A stretch of 64,000 bases of DNA. Origin: Bacteroidota bacterium (GTDB lineage: Bacteria > Bacteroidota > Bacteroidia > Chitinophagales > Chitinophagaceae). Position 1 is the first letter of the stretch. Every line of letters begins with the position of its first letter. Shown here one piece after another: positions 6,879 to 16,514 of the stretch. The translations under genes were made by a program, and so were the position numbers. The stretch lies in assembly GCA_024640255.1 (NCBI GenBank), contig JAHEFI010000047.1:80689-144688 (forward strand). Direction: 5' to 3'. The notes below the pieces were generated by a model. That model ran no database searches. It was not told where the DNA came from and was given only the letters and a program-made list of their open reading frames with translations.

Positions 6879-9341
6879 ATGAAAAAATTAGTTGAGGCAA
6901 ATATGAACAAAGAGATTGAAAATATTAAAGAAAGAATGTGGATGCCAATTAACATGGTTAGAGGTAAATTGGACCCTTTCGAATACTATTATGTATTGTA
7001 TTTATTTGTGTTACATAAAGAAGGTTTGATAGATAATCCTGTTCCATTTGGTGATCATGAAAATAACAGAGAGTGGGTGTTTAACAGTTTAAGAGAAGAA
7101 TTTTATCCAATCAAGCAGAAACTAATTTCATCTGGGATCTATAAAAGTTTAATTGATTGTATTAAAGAATTAAATTTTCATACTCCTGGCTTTGATTTTG
7201 GAGATGCTTTTGATTCGGTTTTGTATAAACTTTCAAAACAACATGATAGGATTTCAGAAAGTCTCTTGCCTCTAGAAATTAGTCGTTTTGCAATTTCATT
7301 AGCAGGTCCATTATCAGCAAAAACAGTCTATAACCCATTTTCAGGCTTGAATAGTTTTGGGGTTTTATCGAAAAATGTAAAGCATTATATTGGACAAGAG
7401 TATAATCATAATTCATTTATAATTGGACAACTAAGATTAATTGCTCATAATAAACTCTCTTGTTCTACAGTAATTGAATCAGATGTAATTTCTAATTGGC
7501 AACTTAATCAAGGCGGGTTTGATATAATTATTTCTAATCCTCCATTCGGTTTAAGAATTCAAGAGAATGCCCCTGATATGTTTTCAAACAATTGTGAGAG
7601 TTATTTAATCGGAAAGTCATTTAATAGCTTGAGTCAAAATGGCAAAATGATTTTAGTAATATCACAACGGTTTCTTTTTGCAAATGGAGCTGAAAGGCAT
7701 ATTAGAGAGCAACTAGTTGAACGCGGTTGGATTGAAAATATTATTTCAATACCAAGCGGCATTTTGAATAATACCTCTATTTCTTTATGTATTTTAGTAA
7801 TTAACAAAAGTAATTCAAGGGATAATTTAGTTCATTTTGTTGATGCAAATTCCTTTGTAGAAGTTAGGGAAGATCGAAGTAAAGTATTAAATGATAATGC
7901 TTTAATTAATTTTATTGATCAAAAAATTGAGAACGATTATTCTGTATTTGCTTCTACAGAAAAAATAAAATCAAACGATTTTAATCTTTTCCCTACAAGA
8001 TATTTAAGGCATGAAGAAATTATAATCGCAGGGGAGCAGCTTTCTTCAATTTTAGAAATTGCTTCAAGACAACAAAGGGCAGTCAATGATACCTCTGCAA
8101 AATTTGTTAAAATACGAGACCTTAAAGAGGATAGTTTGAATTTTCTGTTGAATGTTGATCAAATTGAAACTACAGATATTCCTAGAAACGGGGTTAAGAT
8201 AGAAGAAGATGTTATTTTAGTTGCAGCAAGGTGGAAGACCTTGAAGCCTACATTTTTTAAATATAATGGCACTCCTATATTTGTTTCTCCTGATATTTTT
8301 TGTTTTAAGTTGAAATCTGAAATTTGCGATTTAGAATATTTAATAAATGAATTAAATCTAGAATCCTTTAATAGACAAGCAGATATATATAGAACAGGAA
8401 TTGTAGTTCCTTCAATTAGGCTCCAGGATTTCTTAAGTTTAAAAATTCCTATACCTTCTTTAGAAATACAAAAAGCTAAGGTAAAAGGGGCAAAGGAGGC
8501 AAATGTTAAAATTGCATTATTAGAAGCCGAGAGTAAAGCTCAAGCATTTGGTTTAGAGAATCTACTATATGAAAATTATGCTTCTGTAAAACATTCATTG
8601 GGCAAGCCATTGCTTAATATTAATTCATCTTTAATTAATATTGAAAAAGCAATTGAAAAGTACAATGTTGATTGGAAAAAAATTAAAGTGAGTGATAGAT
8701 TCGAAATTAATATTGATGATTGTTTCAAAAGTATTTATTCTAATCTTGAATTAATTCATAATATTTTAAGAAATGATAAAGGCTTTGATGTAAAGCAATA
8801 CAAATTGGTTCCTATTAATATTATTGGATTTTTTGAAGAATATAAAAGAGAGATTGTTTCACAGCAAAAATCAAATACCTCAACAACTTTAATTATTGGC
8901 GAAGAGTTGTATTTAGAAAACTCTGAAGTCATTTATGTTAATGCTAATTCAAATTTGTTAAAAGTTGCATTGAATAATATTGTTGATAATGCCATTAAGC
9001 ACGCATTTATAGACAATAATCAAGAGTATAAATTACAAATCAAACTTGGATTAAGTCAAGATGAAATCAGTAAAAATTTCTTTGTAAAAATTGAAGTTTC
9101 AAATAATGGCAAAAGTTTCCCAGATAAATTTGATTTAGAAAAACTAGTAAGAAAAAATTCACAAGCAGGGAATACTGGGAATACAGGAATCGGAGGTTAC
9201 GATTTAAATGAAATTATAAAATATTTTAATCACGGCAGGTCAACGCTAGATTTATTAATCAAAGATGAAAATGAGGAATTTTCAACAACATACATTTTTT
9301 TAATTCCAATAATAATTTCAGATGTTAAAGAAGCAATATAA
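6879..9341 (+). CDS. DNA methyltransferase-TRD-histidine kinase fusion
   Basis: 820 residues with four parts in order. Residues 1-125 are a helical region like HsdM N-termini. Residues about 130-350 are a class I N6-adenine methyltransferase core, with variant motif I VYNPFSGLNSFG (150-161) and motif IV NPPF (220-223). Residues about 385-540 are HsdS-like, with FVKIRDLKEDSL and the IPIPSLEIQKAKV segment that follows TRDs. Residues about 565-815 are a histidine kinase: H-box VKHSLGKPL with His572, N-box NNIVDNAIKHA (699-709), and G2 GNTGIGGYDL. The G1 box reads SNNGKS instead of DxGxG. There is no membrane segment, so the kinase is cytosolic. It overlaps the receiver gene by 20 bp and precedes hsdMSR. 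A further possible start is the Met at residue 9. Catalytic activity of either half is unproven. Confidence 0.85.
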   Translation: MKKLVEANMNKEIENIKERMWMPINMVRGKLDPFEYYYVLYLFVLHKEGLIDNPVPFGDHENNREWVFNSLREEFYPIKQKLISSGIYKSLIDCIKELNFHTPGFDFGDAFDSVLYKLSKQHDRISESLLPLEISRFAISLAGPLSAKTVYNPFSGLNSFGVLSKNVKHYIGQEYNHNSFIIGQLRLIAHNKLSCSTVIESDVISNWQLNQGGFDIIISNPPFGLRIQENAPDMFSNNCESYLIGKSFNSLSQNGKMILVISQRFLFANGAERHIREQLVERGWIENIISIPSGILNNTSISLCILVINKSNSRDNLVHFVDANSFVEVREDRSKVLNDNALINFIDQKIENDYSVFASTEKIKSNDFNLFPTRYLRHEEIIIAGEQLSSILEIASRQQRAVNDTSAKFVKIRDLKEDSLNFLLNVDQIETTDIPRNGVKIEEDVILVAARWKTLKPTFFKYNGTPIFVSPDIFCFKLKSEICDLEYLINELNLESFNRQADIYRTGIVVPSIRLQDFLSLKIPIPSLEIQKAKVKGAKEANVKIALLEAESKAQAFGLENLLYENYASVKHSLGKPLLNINSSLINIEKAIEKYNVDWKKIKVSDRFEINIDDCFKSIYSNLELIHNILRNDKGFDVKQYKLVPINIIGFFEEYKREIVSQQKSNTSTTLIIGEELYLENSEVIYVNANSNLLKVALNNIVDNAIKHAFIDNNQEYKLQIKLGLSQDEISKNFFVKIEVSNNGKSFPDKFDLEKLVRKNSQAGNTGNTGIGGYDLNEIIKYFNHGRSTLDLLIKDENEEFSTTYIFLIPIIISDVKEAI

Positions 9342-10491
9342 AATACTTTGGATTGATGATAAATTCAATGAAATGATAGATTTTCAGATACTCGCTGAAG
9401 GCGAAGGTCTCCTTTTGCAAGGATTTAAATCCTTTGAAGAAGGGTTTGCTGAACTAGAGAAAAGTAATAAAAAATATGATGCAGTTTTATTAGACGGTTT
9501 ATTTTTTGAAAAAAGAGACCAAGAGTCTGGAACGGAAGACGAGATAGCATTAGGAGCTGCAATTGCAAGAATCAATGAGCTTAAAAATAAAAAAAACTAT
9601 CCATGGTTTGTCTTGTCTGGTCAAGATCAATTTACTAAAACAAAAAATTCATTATTAACTGCAAATAAAAAAAGGTGTTTTGACAAAACAAACCCTGCAG
9701 ACATTTTTGAGTTATTCAGTGCAATAAAAATTGAGTCTGATAATGAAAAAGAAACTTCAATAAAACATAAGTATTACAAGGCCTTTGAATTATGTACTTC
9801 AAAATATATTGGAGAGGATAGTGTAAATGGTCTTTTGTATTTACTTATTGGTTTAGAATATCAACAAGAAAATCAAAACTCAGAAGAAAAGTTAAATGCT
9901 ATCAGAAAAATAATAGAAAATATATTTGATGTTTTTTACAAAATTGGCGTTTTACCTCATGAAATTGCACGTTCAAATGGTTCAATCAATAAATCAGGAG
10001 ATTTTTTAGCTGGTTTAAATAAACAATATAAATATAATGAGCAGATATTACATCCTGTTATAGCACTTCACTTAATAAATATTTTAGATCTTACTCAAGA
10101 TGGATCTCATTCAAGAGGTGATTTAAAACTAGGAGTAGATGATTTTATTAAATCCCAAAACACCTCATATCTTTTTAATAGTATAGTTTTTCAATTACTA
10201 GATATAATGATTTGGTGTAAGAATTATTTCAACAATCATCAAGATTATAAATATAATAACAGAATAACTGAATTATTAGAGGTTGACACAACAAGCTTTT
10301 ATGAAGGAATCATTGAACAAGATAGTAATAGAAACTTTTATTGTGGAGAATATATTTTAGGGTATAATCATATAATAAACAATAATTTTAAAATTGGAGA
10401 TAGAATTAAGATTACTGAATCAACTGAAAACACAAATAATAGAACTAATTCGCTTTATCCAAAACATGCTAAAAAATTTATAATATTATGA
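9322..10491 (+). CDS. receiver-domain protein with unknown output region
   Basis: 389 residues. The first 135 form a complete CheY-like receiver: acidic pair Asp12-Asp13 (ILWIDDK), phosphoacceptor Asp58 (AVLLDGLF), switch Ser99 (FVLSGQD) and conserved Lys122 (CFDKTNP). The remaining 250 residues match no classic DNA-binding output. They look mainly helical and contain a polar segment DGSHSRGDLKLG near 260-270 and a C-terminal stretch (FKIGDRIKI) that could be a small beta barrel. The gene overlaps the kinase-methyltransferase by 20 bp and precedes hsdM by 54 bp. It is therefore the obvious phosphorelay partner of the kinase, and its output probably acts on or with the restriction system. Confidence 0.85.
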   Translation: MLKKQYKILWIDDKFNEMIDFQILAEGEGLLLQGFKSFEEGFAELEKSNKKYDAVLLDGLFFEKRDQESGTEDEIALGAAIARINELKNKKNYPWFVLSGQDQFTKTKNSLLTANKKRCFDKTNPADIFELFSAIKIESDNEKETSIKHKYYKAFELCTSKYIGEDSVNGLLYLLIGLEYQQENQNSEEKLNAIRKIIENIFDVFYKIGVLPHEIARSNGSINKSGDFLAGLNKQYKYNEQILHPVIALHLINILDLTQDGSHSRGDLKLGVDDFIKSQNTSYLFNSIVFQLLDIMIWCKNYFNNHQDYKYNNRITELLEVDTTSFYEGIIEQDSNRNFYCGEYILGYNHIINNNFKIGDRIKITESTENTNNRTNSLYPKHAKKFIIL

Positions 10492-10545
10492 TAACAGGAT
10501 AAACAAGATCAAGAATAAAACAAATTTTAAATTAATTTATATATT

Positions 10546-12111
10546 ATGACAAGAGAACAAGAAAGAGATGAGCTGCACCGCACCATCTGGCAAATAGCAA
10601 ACGACTTACGAGGTAGTGTTGACGGATGGGATTTTAAGTCTTATGTACTTGGGATGCTGTTTTACAGGTTCATTTCAGAAAATCTTACTTCTTATATAAA
10701 TAAGGAAGAGCAACGTACAGGACATAGCAATTTTGACTACGCTTCTATTTCTGACAAAGATGCTGAGTTAGGTAGGGTGGACACAATAAAAGAAAAAGGA
10801 TTTTACATTTTACCTTCAGAATTATTTCTAAATGTTCGCAAGAATGCAAAGACAGACGAAGACTTGAATGAAACATTAAGTCGTGTTTTTAAGAACATCG
10901 AGAACTCTGCAAAAGGAACGGATAGTGAAGATGACCTAAAAGGTTTATTTGATGACATTGATGTAAACAGCAACAAGCTCGGTGCAACCGTAACAAAACG
11001 AAATGAGGTATTAGTAAAAATTATGGATGCCATAGGCGGATTGCAATTCGGTGATTATCAAGAAAACACCAATGACACATTTGGCGACGCATACGAGTTT
11101 TTGATGACTATGTATGCAAGTAATGCAGGTAAATCTGGAGGAGAGTTCTTTACTCCACAAGAAGTATCTGAGCTATTGGCAGAAATTACAGTAGTTGGCA
11201 AAAAGCAAGTAAATAAAGTATATGATCCCGCATGTGGTTCTGGTTCATTACTTTTAAAATTTGCGAAAGTTTTAGGCAAGGATAATGTTAGACAGGGATT
11301 TTATGGACAAGAGGTAAATATAACGACGCATAATTTATGTCGTATCAATATGTTTTTACATGACATAAATTACGAAAAGTTTAATATTGCTCATGGTGAT
11401 ACTTTAACTGATCCAAAACATTGGGATGATGAACCTTTTGATGCAATTGTTTCAAATCCGCCATACTCAATAAAGTGGGAAGGCGATACTAATCCACTTT
11501 TAATTAATGATCCACGCTTCTCTCCTGCCGGGGTATTAGCTCCTAAAAGCAAAGCAGACTTGGCTTTTACCTTACATATGTTGCACTGGCTTTCTACATC
11601 GGGTACCGCAGCCATTGTTGAGTTTCCAGGTGTTTTGTATCGTGGTGGTGCAGAACAAAAAATCCGAAAATATCTAATTGACAACAATTATATAGATGCG
11701 GTAATACAGCTTCCTCCAGATTTATTCTTTGGTACAACTATAGGTACTTGCATTATTGTGTTGAAGAAAAGTAAGAAGGATAACGCGACATTATTTATTG
11801 ATGCTTCTGCAGAGTTTGTAAGAGGAGGAAATAAAAACAAATTAACAGATTCCAACCGCAAGAAAATACTGAATGCTTATATTGAAAGAAAAGACCATGA
11901 CCATTTTGCAAAGTTGGTTTTAAACAAAGACATTTCTGACAATGATTATAATATTGCGGTAAGCAGTTATGTAGAGCAAGAGAATATCACAGAGGAAGTT
12001 GACATTGAAATGCTGAACGCACATATTGCCGAAATAGTAATCAAGCAAAATAAATTGCGAACAGCTATTGATGAAATTATTGCAGATTTAGAAGGAGGTG
12101 CAAATGAGTAA
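10546..12111 (+). CDS. hsdM: type I restriction-modification methyltransferase subunit M
   Basis: 521 residues, usual HsdM length. The N-terminal helical domain begins RDELHRTIWQIANDLRG. The SAM-binding motif I is VYDPACGSGSLLL near 225-237 and motif IV is NPPY near 304-307. The C-terminal coiled region ends in IIADLEGGANE. It methylates adenine in the target when assembled with HsdS (M2S) and forms the nuclease with HsdR. Unlike the fusion protein upstream, it has a canonical motif I, so it is the likely working modification enzyme. It overlaps hsdS by 8 bp, consistent with translational coupling. Confidence 0.97.
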   Translation: MTREQERDELHRTIWQIANDLRGSVDGWDFKSYVLGMLFYRFISENLTSYINKEEQRTGHSNFDYASISDKDAELGRVDTIKEKGFYILPSELFLNVRKNAKTDEDLNETLSRVFKNIENSAKGTDSEDDLKGLFDDIDVNSNKLGATVTKRNEVLVKIMDAIGGLQFGDYQENTNDTFGDAYEFLMTMYASNAGKSGGEFFTPQEVSELLAEITVVGKKQVNKVYDPACGSGSLLLKFAKVLGKDNVRQGFYGQEVNITTHNLCRINMFLHDINYEKFNIAHGDTLTDPKHWDDEPFDAIVSNPPYSIKWEGDTNPLLINDPRFSPAGVLAPKSKADLAFTLHMLHWLSTSGTAAIVEFPGVLYRGGAEQKIRKYLIDNNYIDAVIQLPPDLFFGTTIGTCIIVLKKSKKDNATLFIDASAEFVRGGNKNKLTDSNRKKILNAYIERKDHDHFAKLVLNKDISDNDYNIAVSSYVEQENITEEVDIEMLNAHIAEIVIKQNKLRTAIDEIIADLEGGANE

Positions 12112-13312
12112 GATTAATGATTTAATACAGCAATATTGTCCCCAAGGTATAATATTTAAAGAACTTTGGGAAGTAACAATTTGGGATAAAAGATTTAATG
12201 GTGTTGACAAATCAAAACAACTAAAGGTTTCTTCTTATAAGCATGTTTCTTCTGCTATTTTAAAAAGCTTAAAAAAAGAAAGAGGAACTGTAAAATTATT
12301 ATCTACAGGTAAATTTGATGGGTGGACAACTGAAATTGAAGCAGGGAGCAATCTTAATTTTGGAGAAGTCATTACTATTCCATCTGGTGGCACGGCTAAT
12401 ATTAAGTATTATAATGGGAAATTTGTAGACAGTGGAAACATCTTAGCGAAAGCATTTGATAAGACTATAAGTTTAAAGTTTATTTACTATTATCTTTTGT
12501 CAAAAAATGAAATAGTTGAGAGTTTTTTCAGGGGTGCAGGTGTAAAACATCCAAATATGACAGATCTTTTGAAACTTCAAATCCCAATCCCTCTCCTCCC
12601 AATTCAAGAAGAAATCGTAGCTATCTTAGATAAGTTTACAACATTAGAAGCGGAGTTAGAAGCGGAGTTAGAAGCTAGAAAAAAACAATACACTTTTTAT
12701 CGAGATTCTTTGTTATGTTTTGAAGGAAAAGATGTGAAGTGGATGACACTTGGAGAAATTGGTAATGTTTGTATGTGTAAAAGAGTTTTTAAAAATGAAA
12801 CTACTAGCAGTGGGGATATACCATTTTATAAAATTGGAACTTTTGGAAAAGAACCTGATTCTTTCATTTCTAAAGAACTATATCAAGAATATAAAAATAG
12901 ATATTCATTTCCAAAAAAAGGTGATATTTTAATTTCAGCTTCAGGTACAATTGGCAGAACTGTAATTTATAATGGTGAGCCCGCTTATTTTCAAGATAGT
13001 AATATAGTTTGGATAAATAATGATGAATCAATTGTTACAAATAGATTTTTATTTCATTATTATAAAGTTGTGAAATGGCAAACAGATAATGGTGGAATAA
13101 TTTCTAGATTGTATAATGACAATTTAAAAAAAACTAAAATTCCTATTCCAACTTTTTTAGAACAAGAACGAATTGTCAAAATTTTAGATAAATTTGATAT
13201 ATTAGTAAACGACATTTCAATCGGCTTACCAGCTGAAATTAAAACACGCAGAAGGCAAAATGAGTTCTACAGAAATCAATTATTGACCTTTAATTCTGTA
13301 AGCAATGAATAA
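12104..13312 (+). CDS. hsdS: type I restriction-modification specificity subunit S
   Basis: 402 residues from the ATG at 12104, which follows GGAGGTG at good spacing. The GTG at 12098 is less likely because it lies within that ribosome-binding sequence. There are two target-recognition domains, each followed by a conserved helical spacer: IPLLPIQEEIVAILDKF near 165-181 and IPTFLEQERIVKILDKF near 348. The linker after TRD1 contains LEAE repeats encoded by a 12-bp DNA repeat, as in the type IC enzymes whose specificity depends on repeat number. HsdS dictates the DNA site for HsdM and HsdR. It overlaps hsdR by 8 bp. Confidence 0.95.
   Translation: MSKINDLIQQYCPQGIIFKELWEVTIWDKRFNGVDKSKQLKVSSYKHVSSAILKSLKKERGTVKLLSTGKFDGWTTEIEAGSNLNFGEVITIPSGGTANIKYYNGKFVDSGNILAKAFDKTISLKFIYYYLLSKNEIVESFFRGAGVKHPNMTDLLKLQIPIPLLPIQEEIVAILDKFTTLEAELEAELEARKKQYTFYRDSLLCFEGKDVKWMTLGEIGNVCMCKRVFKNETTSSGDIPFYKIGTFGKEPDSFISKELYQEYKNRYSFPKKGDILISASGTIGRTVIYNGEPAYFQDSNIVWINNDESIVTNRFLFHYYKVVKWQTDNGGIISRLYNDNLKKTKIPIPTFLEQERIVKILDKFDILVNDISIGLPAEIKTRRRQNEFYRNQLLTFNSVSNE
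12644..12675 (+). repeat. 12-bp tandem repeat in the hsdS linker
   Basis: The unit TTAGAAGCGGAG occurs at 12644-12655 and 12656-12667 and partly at 12668-12675. In frame it encodes LEAE-LEAE-LEA. Slippage would add or remove four residues without a frameshift. Confidence 0.85.
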
Positions 13313-16300
13313 GTATTATATAGTAGCTGAAAGTGCTGAAAGTACAGTCGTTTCTGAATATAAGTCTCCCTACAAAAGAGAAACAAATCACCAGACTGAA
13401 GACCAATTAGAGAAAGCATTCATTGCCTTACTTCAAAGTCAAGCATATGAATATTTAGTTATTAACAGCGAAACTGAACTTATAAATAACCTTCGCCGAC
13501 AGTTAGAGAAATTAAATAACTATACTTTTAGCGATAATGAGTGGAATCGTTTTTTCAAAAGTAAAATTTCAAATCAGAATAGTGGCATTGTTGAAAAAAC
13601 AACGATTATACAAGAAGATTACATTCAAAATTTAGATTGCGATAATGGCTCTATTAAGAATATCAATTTTATAGATAAACTCAATATACATAACAATCAA
13701 CTTCAAGTCTTAAATCAATATGAAGTTGCTGAAGGGAATAGGCCCAATCGTTATGATGTAACAGTTTTAGTAAACGGATTTCCACTAGTTCATATAGAGT
13801 TAAAAAAAAGGGGAATTGACATAAAAGAAGCATTTAATCAGATAAATCGTTATAATAGAGAGTCATTTTGGGCTGGATCAGCACTATTTGAATATGTACA
13901 ACTATTTGTAATCTCTAATGGCACTTTTACCAAATATTATAGTAATACAACAAGAAGTTCACATATCAAAGAGCAGAGTCAATTTGGTCCTAAAAAAGGT
14001 AAACGAACTAGTAATAGTTTTGAATTCACATCATGGTGGGCAGATTCAAATAACAGGCCAATTTTAGACTTAATGGATTTTGGACGTACATTTTTTGCAA
14101 AACATTCCTTATTAAATATCATTTGCAAATACTGTGTATTTACTTCAGATAAATTATTGTTGGTCATGCGACCATATCAAATAGTGGCCACCGAAAAAAT
14201 TTTGAACAAAATTAATGTTGCCAACAATTACAAAAACTTTGGAACTATAGATGCTGGAGGTTATATTTGGCATACTACGGGTAGCGGTAAAACTCTTACC
14301 TCATTTAAAACAGCTCAGTTAGCTAGTAAACTTCCTTTTATAAAGAAAGTTTTGTTTGTAGTAGATAGAAAAGATTTAGACTATCAAACAATGAAGGAGT
14401 ATGATAAATTTGAAAAAGGAGCAGCCAATAGCAATTCGAATACTTCAATTTTAAAAAAACAACTTAGTGATTCAAATGCCAGTATCATAATCACTACAAT
14501 ACAAAAGCTCTCTATTCTAATAAAAAAAGAAAAAAATCATAGCTTATTCAATGAGCCAGTTGTTGTCATTTTTGATGAGTGCCACCGTTCACAATTTGGT
14601 GATATGCACCTAGCTATTACTAGAGCTTTTAAGAAATATTACCTTTTTGGTTTTACCGGTACTCCCATTTTTGCAATTAATGCAAACAGCAGCAACAAGC
14701 CTAGTTTAAAAACAACCGAGCAGGCATTTGGAGATAAGTTGCACACTTATACTATAGTTGATGCCATCAATGATAAAAATGTACTTCCATTTCGTATTGA
14801 TTATGTATCAACCATGAAAGAGCAGGAAAATATCAAAGATGAAAAGGTTTGGGATATTGATAGAGAGAGGGCATTGACAGAACCAAAACGAATTACTAAT
14901 GTTGTAAATTATATTTTGGATCATTTTGACCAAAAGACCAAACGAAACAGTAAATCATACAGCTTCTTGTCACTTAAAAATATTTACGAAGTCGTATCTT
15001 CTAAAGATCGTAACAAAATCAAAGAAATAAGAGTAAAAATTGCTCTTTCAGGCTTCAATTCCATATTTGCAGTAAGTTCCATTGACTTTGCTAAACTTTA
15101 TTATTATGAGTTTAAAAAACAACAACAAACCTTACCTGAAATACAACGTTTAAAAATTGCTACTATTTTCAGCTTTGGTGTAAATGATGAAGAAGATGGA
15201 TTGCCAGATGAAAATTCAGAAGGCACTGAGGGTTTAAGTACATCAGATAGAGATTTTCTCGAAACAGCTATAAGTGATTATAACGAGATTTTCACAACTA
15301 ATTATGATACATCAGCAGATAAATTTCAGAACTATTACAAAGATGTATCATTAAGAATGAAAAATCGAGAAATTGATTTACTTATCGTAGTAAACATGTT
15401 TCTTACTGGTTTTGATGCAACTACTTTAAATACATTATGGGTTGATAAGAACTTGCGACTACACGGATTATTGCAAGCTTATTCAAGAACCAACCGAATA
15501 TTAAATTCTGTAAAAACTTTTGGAAATATTGTTTGCTTCAGAAATCTTGAAAAAGCAACAAATGAAAGTATAGCATTATTTGGAGATAAAGAAGCTGGTG
15601 GAATTGTTCTGTTAAAAACCTTTGATCAATATTACAATGGGTATAAAGATGACAAAAAAGTTACGCCTGGCTATGTGTCGTTAATAGATGAGCTAACAAC
15701 AAAATACCAGTTAGGCGAACCTATTATAGGAGAACAGAAAAAGAAATCCTTTATAAAACTTTATGGAGTGATATTAAAAGCAAGGAATATTCTTTCTGCA
15801 TTTGACGAATTCAAAGGAAAAGAAATTCTGACCGAAAGGGATCTGCAGGACTATCACAGCATATACATTAATCTTTACCATGAATTTCGTAATAAAAAGA
15901 CTGGAGATGTGGAAAATGTTAATGACGACATCGTATTTGAGATGGAGCTGATAAAGCAGGTTGAAATAAATATAGACTACATTATAGAATTGATTAAAAA
16001 ATATCATGAAAGTCATTTCAAAGACAAAGAAATTCATATCGCTATTAATAAAGCTATTGATTCTAGTTTAGAATTAAGGAATAAGAAAGATCTCATAGAA
16101 AAATTCATTCAGTCACTTACCCCTAGCACTGATGTTACAAATGATTGGCAAAGTTTTATTGAGGAGCAAAAGATAGAAGAATTAAATCAAATTATTATCG
16201 AGGAAAATCTTGATAAAGGTGAAACATACAAATTCATGAAAAATGCATTCAGAGATGGCTATATACAAACAACTGGTACTGGATTAGCTAAAATATTACC

Positions 16301-16424
16301 TCCAGTATCAAGGTTTACTCCTAATGGAGAAAGAACCGAAAAAAGAGAAACTGTAATTGAAAAAATAAAAATATTTTTCAATCGATTCTGGGATATTTCT
16401 GGAGAAAAGTCTGATTTAGGTTAA
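13305..16424 (+). CDS. hsdR: type I restriction endonuclease subunit R
   Basis: 1039 residues, normal for HsdR. The N-terminal PD-(D/E)xK nuclease shows Asp151 (RYDVTVL) and Glu165-x-Lys167 (HIELKKRG), with NQINRY following. The SF2 motor has Walker A TTGSGKT (324-330), motif II DECHRSQFGD, motif III FTGTP, and a VNMFLTGFDA / LLQAYSRTNR motif V-VI region. A helical C-terminal domain contacts HsdM. The complex translocates unmodified DNA and cleaves it. It starts inside the end of hsdS. Its presence with intact motifs indicates a functional restriction system, not a lone methylase. Confidence 0.97.
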   Translation: MNKYYIVAESAESTVVSEYKSPYKRETNHQTEDQLEKAFIALLQSQAYEYLVINSETELINNLRRQLEKLNNYTFSDNEWNRFFKSKISNQNSGIVEKTTIIQEDYIQNLDCDNGSIKNINFIDKLNIHNNQLQVLNQYEVAEGNRPNRYDVTVLVNGFPLVHIELKKRGIDIKEAFNQINRYNRESFWAGSALFEYVQLFVISNGTFTKYYSNTTRSSHIKEQSQFGPKKGKRTSNSFEFTSWWADSNNRPILDLMDFGRTFFAKHSLLNIICKYCVFTSDKLLLVMRPYQIVATEKILNKINVANNYKNFGTIDAGGYIWHTTGSGKTLTSFKTAQLASKLPFIKKVLFVVDRKDLDYQTMKEYDKFEKGAANSNSNTSILKKQLSDSNASIIITTIQKLSILIKKEKNHSLFNEPVVVIFDECHRSQFGDMHLAITRAFKKYYLFGFTGTPIFAINANSSNKPSLKTTEQAFGDKLHTYTIVDAINDKNVLPFRIDYVSTMKEQENIKDEKVWDIDRERALTEPKRITNVVNYILDHFDQKTKRNSKSYSFLSLKNIYEVVSSKDRNKIKEIRVKIALSGFNSIFAVSSIDFAKLYYYEFKKQQQTLPEIQRLKIATIFSFGVNDEEDGLPDENSEGTEGLSTSDRDFLETAISDYNEIFTTNYDTSADKFQNYYKDVSLRMKNREIDLLIVVNMFLTGFDATTLNTLWVDKNLRLHGLLQAYSRTNRILNSVKTFGNIVCFRNLEKATNESIALFGDKEAGGIVLLKTFDQYYNGYKDDKKVTPGYVSLIDELTTKYQLGEPIIGEQKKKSFIKLYGVILKARNILSAFDEFKGKEILTERDLQDYHSIYINLYHEFRNKKTGDVENVNDDIVFEMELIKQVEINIDYIIELIKKYHESHFKDKEIHIAINKAIDSSLELRNKKDLIEKFIQSLTPSTDVTNDWQSFIEEQKIEELNQIIIEENLDKGETYKFMKNAFRDGYIQTTGTGLAKILPPVSRFTPNGERTEKRETVIEKIKIFFNRFWDISGEKSDLG

Positions 16425-16514
16425 AATAATGTTTATTATTTAGTATAAGTGAACATTAATGTAATTTTAAAAGGGATTAGATATGTTTCACATATTTTAA
16501 ACGTTTTAATATAA

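Noticed and set aside
5804-16424. BREX or DISARM system
   Set aside because: A WYL regulator and methylases are present, but no BrxL, PglZ, BrxC or DrmAB-like proteins. HsdMSR is plainly type I.
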